Assembly: GCA_903813345.2 (NCBI GenBank)
Contig: CAIIXF020000007.1
Span: forward strand, 14,614,714-14,678,713
Origin: Owenia fusiformis
Lineage: Eukaryota; Annelida; Polychaeta; Sabellida; Oweniidae
DNA: 64,000 bases
Direction: 5' to 3'
Shown here in pieces: positions 59,001 through 64,000 of the stretch (positions are counted from its first letter, which is position 1; each line of letters opens with the position of its first letter). Below the pieces are notes generated by a model, which was given only the letters and a program-made list of their open reading frames with translations, searched no databases and was not told where the DNA came from. A program made the translations under genes and the position numbers.

Positions 59001-61309
59001 GCCTGCTTTCAAAGCCTAAAGATAAGAGATATCAATAGAAAAATGCAGGAGATATGATCCTATATTTGAACAAAAAACTGCGATAAAAATCAATACTATT
59101 TATCAATGATTAATGCGGGTATAACATTTCGTATTCTTGATGTAACACCGTAACCAGTCGTTACAAATGTTTCTCCGTAAAAGACTGTCAAAGTAGAGGA
59201 TCTTGTATGTTTTTTTATAAAAAATAATCAAGATAGTTCTAATGATAAGATGCTATACATAATTTGTGAAAATGTGATAGAATGATTTTCGCAGATTCTC
59301 AACAATCTAAATCAACAATCTGAACATTTACTGTTCACTATGCCCTGATAGTAAAAGGTATGCAGTCTGTGTCCTCACTAAATTTATATCAAATCTTAAC
59401 TGCGGTCTTCCTTCTTGCATAAAAATCAATTAGATCACTCTAAAGGCCTATAATTCAGGAGTTACCGAGAACAGGATATCAAATAGAATGAACTAAAACA
59501 ACAACAACCAAGAGTAGCAGATCCCACCAAACAAAACATATAGTATCAAATATGACACCCAATTAAGTAAACTTAAAAGAGATTCTCTACATCTCATCTG
59601 AAATATGTTTGTTGGGATAATTAATGATTGCAATATGTAAGGACTATACATTGATGAGGAAAATATCAACACAAGGACATTTTGGTGAAGCTATCAATGT
59701 GAAGATATTTTGACAAGGTTGTTTTACTTTACATTTTACTAAGGTTATCAATGAAAGGACAAAATGATGGTGATATTATGCAAGGAAATAATGAATAAGA
59801 TATTACAATGGATGCTATACAATAAGAAACATGACTTGACTATACAGATTCTGTGCAATCATATGTATGTCTTCCTTATTCCTTATATAGGCAATCAAAG
59901 AATCAACTGAAATATGTAACATACATGTACTTGGGAGTAAGCAAAATAGTCTTGCATCAATAACTTATATTGCCCCATGTGCTTGAGAAATGTGTAATAG
60001 GGGTCAGTTACTTGTTGCATGTCCAGTAACTAATTCTAAATATACCAAATGACAAGTTTGGCAAGTCGGTGCAATAGCATGATTGGGGCAGCGCCAGTTG
60101 TTTTTAATAACATTTAATTTTTTTGCATCATATTTGAAATCTATTATGCCTTGTATTGTTCGGAAGCTCCCATGTTTTCTATAGATTTTTGAATTGAAGT
60201 AAACTCTCGATTGTGCTATCACACCCACCTGTTCAATGATCAGTAACTGCATACACCAAGGATGAAACATGCTCTTAGGGAGCAGTGCATAATATGTATG
60301 ATAAATGGATGTATCAGAATATCAACATGTTGTAAATTAATCATATTTTGTATGATATACAAGATTAAAAAATAAAATAAAACTCCAGTTGAATAGTATG
60401 GAATGTAGTATCTCATAATGATAAACCATGATATCTCATTTTTCCTCAGTCATGATTGAGTACCAGCATGGTAGTGAATATGAAATGTTTGAAGTAACAG
60501 TAAAGATGGCACTGGATATACAGTGTACGTTACCTACAGCACTCATATTTTGACTTATTTTGAATCAGTTTATCTAAATGTTATTAGCCATACCAAATAC
60601 CAAATGAAAATATCAGAAACTGGCTGGCCTTTTCATTTAAGATTATTTTATTATCACCTCGTTTGTTTGTATATTTTGCCACATATGTACACATGTACGT
60701 ATATATACATGTACAGTACATTAACATGTAATATACATAATATAAACATTTTAACGAGCATGCTGAAATTGTATCTCTTGTTTAATTATTTCTCAGTTTG
60801 ATGTAATTTGGTTCCTTACATGTTACTTGAGGATTATTGTCTTTCGACACTTTGATTATTTTTCCACATCTCAATAATATCAAATGAGGATTATTGTATG
60901 AATAAGGAGACTGTTGCACGCAAATATCCCTTACACTGAAATGGTGGGGTTTCACCAGTCTGAGCACTTCAAGTGATTTCAGGCCAAAGTTGTCAAATGT
61001 GAACACCCTCTGGAATTTTTTGACATGTGCCCCTCCCCCTTAGGAAAAAGCTGGCTGATGGCAGACTATACAATAATGTCAATAAAGTTATTTCAAACTG
61101 TACTCACCACTTTTAAATTGATAGCATTGTCCTCAAAATGCATGTCACGATGTACAGGATGCTCTGGGTCTTCCACCTCTTTCTCTTCATCCTGACTGAG
61201 CTCACTGACAAACTTTGTGTAGAGTTGACGTATCCGCGAGTCCCCAAGGAACACAAAGTGGTTTTTGCCACCCCAGTAAGATATATAGTGCATGCAGTCT
61301 CTTGAATTG
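35057..61309 (-). CDS. CASD1: CASD1, sialate (N-acetylneuraminate) 9-O-acetyltransferase; 19 exons, 5' end outside window
   Basis: Exons 5'-3': 61309-61108, 55464-55354, 54472-54421, 54248-54177, 53712-53510, 53054-52930, 51580-51507, 46931-46902, 45887-45752, 45508-45400, 44815-44726, 44380-44261, 41839-41683, 38378-38299, 37881-37777, 37020-36880, 36320-36243, 35877-35785, 35314-35057. All are GT..AG and in phase: 744 residues to the stop. The first visible exon has the SGNH block [12 protein letters not shown] with the nucleophile Ser; GSATWSIK corresponds to the GAATWSIK-type block, and DGLHL supplies the catalytic Asp and His. After a Cys-rich stem (DGTCCRSM) come multiple membrane spans, e.g. 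[48 protein letters not shown] and [13 protein letters not shown], all hallmarks of CASD1. The family acetylates CMP-sialic acid in the Golgi lumen. The N-terminal anchor exon(s), perhaps 70-80 residues, lie beyond 64000 or are hidden. A 30-nt exon ([10 protein letters not shown]) is a symmetric cassette. A separate gene sits inside the first visible intron. Confidence 0.96.
36588..36624. repeat. TTATTA/TTTA microsatellite
   Basis: A short run of TTATTATTTATTTA units lies in a CASD1 intron. It is simple sequence. Confidence 0.7.
37275..37706. mobile_element. Tc1/mariner-type MITE in a CASD1 intron
   Basis: Inverted ends CTGTAGATTGGGTTAATTTG and its complement bound 432 bp, with TA on each side (37273-37274, 37707-37708). 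The interior repeats TTAATTTGGCGA-like words, so the ends carry several subterminal copies. It lies 71 bp from the exon that ends at 37777 and leaves the splice sites intact. Confidence 0.85.
38625..38915 (+). mobile_element. Family H element, one core unit, CASD1 intron
   Basis: This copy has one TTGAAGCAAGTTGAAAAAAG…GAAGGTCATTGAAGGTC core, then a CCACCAACCTCCGCC stretch, then AACAATATGTAACCACTTC and the hairpin CACTTCTTGGTGGTGACATA. It is the short counterpart of the long copy at 39335-41560 and lies about 0.4 kb before it. Confidence 0.65.
39335..41560 (+). mobile_element. Family H element expanded by ~12 tandem core units, CASD1 intron
   Basis: The left end, ACAAGGCATTAACATGACA, continues to AATGTCACCACC, and the right end is GTCACCACTTTTGGTGGTGAC followed by ATAATAA. 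Between them about a dozen units of roughly 110-160 bp each carry TTTGACCTTGAGAAGGTCA, GTCAGATTTGAATTTCTGAG and CATGTAGATGATTTTGAAAA. Two CCAACCACCAACCGCC minisatellite blocks (40568-40635 and 41447-41500) mark the ends of two sub-arrays, so the element contains a large internal duplication. The layout (conserved ends, tandem core, microsatellite, 3' hairpin) resembles pearl/Helitron-like elements of bivalves. There is no coding frame. Confidence 0.7.
42420..43115 (+). mobile_element. Family H-like element with a ~160-bp core duplicated
   Basis: Two copies of a ~160-bp core (GATTTTAGGACAGAAAATCC … GGTTTGGCTGGAAACCTGTA) start at 42444 and about 42602. A GCCCACCGCCCAACCGC block follows, and the element ends TTGGAGACCAAAACAATATG and GTCACCACTTCCGGCGGTGAC. 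The 3' hairpin keeps compensating C/G changes in its loop-proximal pairs. A related core remnant lies at 50733-50930. Confidence 0.6.
44899..45008. mobile_element. Foldback MITE in a CASD1 intron
   Basis: GTCACAATGACGTGAAATAT at the left pairs with ATATTTCACGTCATAATGAC at the right, and pairing extends inward with CCAATATAG against CTATATTTGG. The element is about 110 bp and carries no coding frame. Confidence 0.65.
45271..45399 (-). repeat. Tandem copies of a CASD1 5' splice site (28/33-bp unit)
   Basis: Reading the minus strand from the donor of exon 45508-45400, GTATGACATCAC starts at 45399 and recurs at 45366 (as GTATGAGATCAC), 45338, 45310 (as GTATGACATCAT) and 45282. The spacing is 33, 28, 28 and 28 bp. 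Between copies lies TATAATATATTCATAA or close variants. Each extra copy retains a plausible donor (A|GTATGA). The array begins exactly at the exon edge. Confidence 0.85.
46800..46901 (-). repeat. Three 34-bp copies of the CASD1 microexon 5' splice site
   Basis: On the minus strand the unit GTACAATACTT…AATGGGAGTTTG is repeated three times head to tail, at 46901-46868, 46867-46834 and 46833-46800, each exactly 34 bp. The first unit starts at the GT donor of the 30-nt exon 46931-46902. A second CASD1 intron shows the same arrangement (45271-45399). Confidence 0.9.
46932..48119. other. Interior of CASD1 introns, 46.9-48.1 kb
   Basis: No gene is seen. Palindromic GGTACCATTTTCATGGTACC lies near 47165-47185 with nearby ACCATACAGTA repeats, probably from a degraded foldback. 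Confidence 0.4.
48120..49747 (+). mobile_element. Pearl-like element: ~338-bp tandem core, GACGG microsatellite, 3' hairpin
   Basis: Four to five units begin near 48209, 48547, 48886 and 49225 with TAAAATGGCTGAAAA and include TTTGTAACAAAATTATTTCA, GCGAGACAAAAATGG and CCTATCGACAGAGGTTTTAA. The array ends in (GACGGACAGACG)n at 49676-49710, then AGTGAGTGATTGCAAAAGCT and the perfect hairpin AGCTCACCATGTGAGCT, then AAAAA. Tandem core, ACGG-type microsatellite and terminal hairpin fit the pearl/Helitron-like class of bivalves. That class is my inference. Confidence 0.7.
49748..51506. other. CASD1 intron interior, 49.7-51.5 kb
   Basis: No exon is supported. 50733-50930 holds a decayed core unit related to 42444-42760 (shared CTAATCAGTT, AACCTCCCTGA-like and TCTGGAAATGCACAGACAAG words). 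The remainder is AT-rich. Confidence 0.4.
52348..52429 (-). mobile_element. tRNA-derived SINE head
   Basis: On the minus strand GGCACTGTGGTGTAGTGGTT has an RNA polymerase III A box (TGGTGTAGTGG), and GAGTTCAAATCCC 55-60 bp later is a B box. The acceptor stem does not pair (GGCACTG against CATGGGTGG), so it is not a functional tRNA gene. It is the 5' part of a SINE or a tRNA pseudogene. An A/T-rich tail with AATAAA-like words follows. Confidence 0.7.
52430..55353. other. CASD1 exon cluster region: introns without other genes
   Basis: Apart from CASD1 exons at 52930-54472, this stretch holds AT-rich intron sequence. I find no nested gene or clear transposon. Confidence 0.4.
56035..56703. mobile_element. 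GC-rich, CpG-rich foldback element related to the GGTCACAT MITEs
   Basis: The ends GCCTAGTCACATAGCCCGGC and its near-complement (GCCAGGCTATGTGACTAGGC) bound 669 bp. The interior is strikingly GC-rich for this window and repeats CGGCCGATG, ACCGGCCG and GAGCTCGGTG words on both strands, giving extended self-complementarity. Frames in it are by-products of the high GC content. The GTCACAT termini and the CGGCCGAT core word link it to the three smaller MITEs. Confidence 0.75.
56704..57980. other. CASD1 intron, region upstream of the nested gene
   Basis: No exon is seen. At about 57720-57900 there is a decayed relative of the TTAA MITE at 61373-61562 (shared CATAACTCATT and TGTACCTAG words), and at 57905-57940 a fragment of the family H left end (AAGGCATTAACATGC). 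Confidence 0.4.
57981..58122. mobile_element. MITE, GGTCACAT family (copy 3), just upstream of the nested gene
   Basis: TIRs ATGCCTTGGTCACATTTGCT and its near-complement bound 142 bp with the family's CCGATTGAGTATTTTG inner arms and CGGCCGGGCGCCGGCC core. It ends 41 bp before the ATG at 58164, so it may lie in the promoter or 5' UTR of that gene. Confidence 0.8.
58164..58869 (+). CDS. Unrecognised 111-residue single-pass membrane protein nested in a CASD1 intron
   Basis: Exon 1 is 58164-58397, with a strong donor GTAAGT. Exon 2 is 58768-58869, with acceptor TGTTACAG and stop TAA. The join is in phase 0 and gives 78 + 33 residues. The ATG context (ACAATGG) is a good Kozak match. Residues 1-37 are Thr/Pro/Ser-rich with sequons NLT and NST and are probably extracellular. 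Residues about 39-60 ([20 protein letters not shown]) form one transmembrane helix. The tail is first acidic, then basic ([15 protein letters not shown]), and ends acidic. No cleavable signal peptide is evident, so it would be a type III/Nout small membrane protein. An AATAAA near 58919 ends the gene. Reading through the donor extends the frame to 58535, but the better splice signals favour the two-exon form. I do not recognise the family. Confidence 0.7.
58870..61107. other. CASD1 intron downstream of the nested gene
   Basis: The sequence is AT-rich and I see no exon on either strand. Short ATACATGTAC-type words near 60690-60735 are simple sequence. Confidence 0.4.
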
Positions 61310-61372
61310 CTGAAATAAAATAGATAAGTTATCAAGTAGAATCTTACATTATGATTGACTCTATGTTTTTAA

Positions 61373-61562
61373 GGTCAGGGTGCACTTTGATGAAATTTCA
61401 TGACCATGTGCTATTTTCAGATAAACATAACTCATTCCACACATCATCTTCATCTTTCATTCTTGCACAAAAGGTGCATTGGTGTACCTAGCCTATTATT
61501 TGAGAGTTGATGATTCTTCAGAATTTTTCAAAATTGCAAAAAATCCAAAGTGCACCCTGACC
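61373..61562. mobile_element. 190-bp MITE with TTAA target duplication
   Basis: TTAA at 61369-61372 and 61563-61566 flanks inverted ends GGTCAGGGTGCACTTTG and its complement. A TTAA duplication points to the piggyBac or Kolobok superfamilies. It lies 60 bp upstream of the acceptor of the first visible CASD1 exon. Confidence 0.85.
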
Positions 61563-61566
61563 TTAA

Positions 61567-62602
61567 AGGTTATAAAGAGAAAGGCATACTTACTTCAACC
61601 TATAATGTTTTGAAATAGATCTAGAAAATTGTAACAAGTGGCATTGCATGACTTCTCAATAAACATGATTAAAAAGACAAAAAAAATTGCAGCAATTAGG
61701 TATGTGGCAATTGCCTTATTACCAGATAGCTCAAAACAATAAAGCAATGGTGAAAAATGAAGTTTTAAATTTCCAAATGTGTAAAATTGGCCTTTATATC
61801 ATTTCATAATTAAGAAATTCCTACTTAATAATATTCGAAACATGAATATAACAATATTCTTTATGGTTAATCCCACTGTTTATAGATCAGGTCAATCACT
61901 TCCAAAAAAATTGACCTAAAGGCCAAGCAGCGAGTTGTAGATTAAGCTCTCTTTAAAGACAGGGAACTCTTATTAAAAGGGCAAAAGTAGAGATTAGAGG
62001 TGAAACATTGAACAAATGATATCTAATAATTATATTTCAAAAGCAAAAAGTGGCTGTCACCTACTTTATTTTTACTTTGAGCTAGAAGATATTTTGATCC
62101 CGATGCTACCAACATTTTTAAAAGATCATCACATGGTATTATATTGATAGTTCAAAAAACTTAAAAACAAAGCTATCTATTTCTGTCTCAGTATCAAGTT
62201 GGCCTGAAGCTTTGAAATGTCAAACACAAGGCAGAGGTTAATGTTATCAGTACTTGAAACAATGTAAATAAATACTAATCAAAGAATAATCAGCAAAATG
62301 TTTCTTTTGTTAAGTTCAGCATGTTCAATATGGATATTTATGGAATTATTCTCAATTTTAAATATTTTTTATATTTCTGTTTATGAAAAATTGCAATCTG
62401 TATCAGAGCCTATTATGAGATGCAAAACCCATCTAATATTGAAAAAGAGCAAGGAAATATAATATTATACCCATACCCACACACACCCTACCACTATAAA
62501 ATCATTTTTAGCGGTAGTACAGATAATTTATTTCAATAATAAAAACACGGCTTATCCCGCCTCCATTGTCTTTTTAACTCCTCAAAAAATAAAACAATAG
62601 AT
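61567..62602. other. CASD1 intron, no further exon found
   Basis: I searched the minus strand here for the missing CASD1 N-terminal block (anchor helix and WQP-type segment) and found nothing convincing. The sequence is AT-rich. Confidence 0.4.
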
Positions 62603-62750
62603 TACAAGGCATAAACATATGAAATGTCACCACCTGCCATTTGTTACAGATGATAAACACCGGCATACAAACACCAAGCGCTGAACACCATCCACAAGTT
62701 GGAGACTATAACAATATATCAACACTTTTGGTGTTGATTTCATAAAAACA
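62603..62750 (+). mobile_element. Family H element, minimal ~148-bp copy
   Basis: It begins ACAAGGCATAAACATATGAA, has AATGTCACCACCTGCCATT and TTGTTACAG, then TTGGAGACTATAACAATAT and a degraded terminal hairpin (CAACACTTTTGGTGTTG). A second partial copy (AATGTCACCATC…TGTTACAGACAG) lies at 63003-63105 and runs into the satellite. Confidence 0.7.
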
Positions 62751-63102
62751 GAGCAATTTAGAAGTTGTGACATATAATAACTGATGGACTATGTCATAAA
62801 GAAATGTCAAAAAATTGAACAAAGTAATCCAGTAAACTGCATGAGAAGTTTCCATATCTATGAGGTGAATTAATTTACTTCCTAGATAAGCAAAGGTTTA
62901 CATGTATATGAAAGTCCATTAGTTGCAACATGCTCTGATTTTGTTATTTCTATGGAGTCTTTTGCATATATGGCAAAACAATAGCCTCTGAAGATGATAA
63001 CCTATAACAAGACAATAACATGACAAATGTCACCATCTTCAAATGTTACAGACAGTGACACCAATGCTGAATGCAAGTCATAAAATTCATTGGCTACAAC
63101 AA

Positions 63103-64000
63103 AAGTTCAGGGTGTTTCATAATGATCGACCCCACCAATCACCAATCCTAGATGGCATACCTCCATGTATTATAAAAGTTCAGGGTGTTTCATAATGATC
63201 GACCCCACCAATCACCAATCCTAGATGGCATACCTCCATGTATTATAAAAGTTCAGGGTATTTCATAATGATCGACCCCACCAATTACCAATCCTAGATG
63301 GCATACCTCCATGTATTATAAAAGTTAAGGGTGTTTCATAATGATCGACCCCACCAATCACCAATCCTAGATGGCATACCTCCATGTATTATAAAAGTTC
63401 AGGGTGTTTCATAATGATCGTCCCCACCAATCACCAATCCTAGATGGCATACCTCCATGTATTATAAAAGTTCAGGGTGTTTCATAATGATCGACCCCAC
63501 CAATCATCAATCCTAGATGGCATACCTCCATGTATTATAAAAGTTCAGGGTGTTTCCTAGATGGCATACCTCCATGTATTATAAAAGTTCAGGGTGTTTC
63601 ATAATGATCGTCCCCACCAATCACCAATCCTAGATGGCATACCTCCATGTATTATAAAAGTTCAGGGTGTTTCATAATGAATGGCATACTTAATTATTAT
63701 AGATCCAACAAAATGTTCAAGGTGTTTCATGACCATCCCCCACTAATCACCAATCCTAGATGGCATACCTCCATGTATTATAGATCCCACAAAATGTTCA
63801 GGGTGTTTCATGACCATCCCCCACCAATCACCAATCCTAGATGGCATAACTCCATATATAGATCCAACAAAATGTTCAGGGTGTTTCATAATGATCGTCC
63901 CCACCAATCGCCAATACTTAATGGCATACCTCCATGTATCATAGATCCAACAAAATGTTCAGGGTGTTTCATGACCATCCCCCACCAATCGCCAATACTT
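63103..64000 (+). repeat. 73-bp satellite array, runs off the window
   Basis: The unit begins GTTCAGGGTGTTTCATAATG, contains GATCGACCCCACCAATCACC and ends ATACCTCCATGTATTATAAA. About six near-perfect 73-bp copies are followed by partly deleted copies and then by a longer variant with GATCCAACAAAATGTTCAGG. The array starts at the end of a family H fragment, so it may have grown from that element. It still lies within the CASD1 locus if the missing first exon is to the right. Confidence 0.9.

Noticed and set aside
63103-64000. CRISPR-like regular repeats
   Set aside because: The 73-bp units are contiguous with no unique spacers, and the DNA is eukaryotic. It is a satellite.

Overview
This is eukaryotic, AT-rich, intron-rich nuclear DNA from an invertebrate animal. 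Coding exons are short, bounded by GT..AG introns, and embedded in dense DNA-transposon, foldback and tandem-repeat sequence. Short elements with a tandem core, a GACGG/GACAG microsatellite and a 3' hairpin resemble the pearl/Helitron-like elements known from bivalves, so a mollusc (probably a bivalve) or another lophotrochozoan is the best guess. That is an inference, not a demonstrated identity.

Layout. (1) 284-508, minus: one exon of an unrecognised acidic, proline-rich protein with a PPxY motif. (2) 3633-15317, plus: a complete 15-exon NBR1 selective-autophagy receptor (PB1, ZZ, coiled coil, FW, LIR, amphipathic helix, UBA). I joined it by hand; all phases agree and give 1,219 residues. 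Its introns hold a mariner element, LINE pieces and short hairpin-ended elements. (3) 19799-21016, minus: a single-exon 405-residue type II membrane protein, probably a GT-A-like glycosyltransferase. (4) 21.4-31.5 kb: almost purely repetitive. It holds a minisatellite, a 3.6-kb foldback element with a 1,303-bp TIR element nested in it, and a pair of almost identical 467-bp direct repeats. (5) 31.9-32.7 kb, plus: a small secreted single-WSC-domain protein. (6) 35057-61309, minus: CASD1 (sialate O-acetyltransferase), 19 exons in phase, 744 residues to the stop. Only the N-terminal exon(s) lie beyond the right edge. (7) 58164-58869, plus: an unrecognised 111-residue single-pass membrane protein nested in a CASD1 intron. 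(8) 63.1 kb to the end: a 73-bp satellite array.

Functionally, NBR1 serves autophagy of ubiquitylated cargo, while CASD1 and the glycosyltransferase-like protein both suggest Golgi glycan modification. No operon-like relation is implied. The most unusual observations are: two CASD1 introns that begin with exact tandem duplications of their own 5' splice site (3 x 34 bp and 5 copies at 28-33 bp); a CASD1 intronic array with about 13 units of clustered AGGTCA half-sites in DR4 and everted arrangement; the nested TIR element peppered with an AAACGCTCC motif; the 467-bp repeat pair; and a hairpin-ended element family found as both ~115-150-bp and >2-kb forms.
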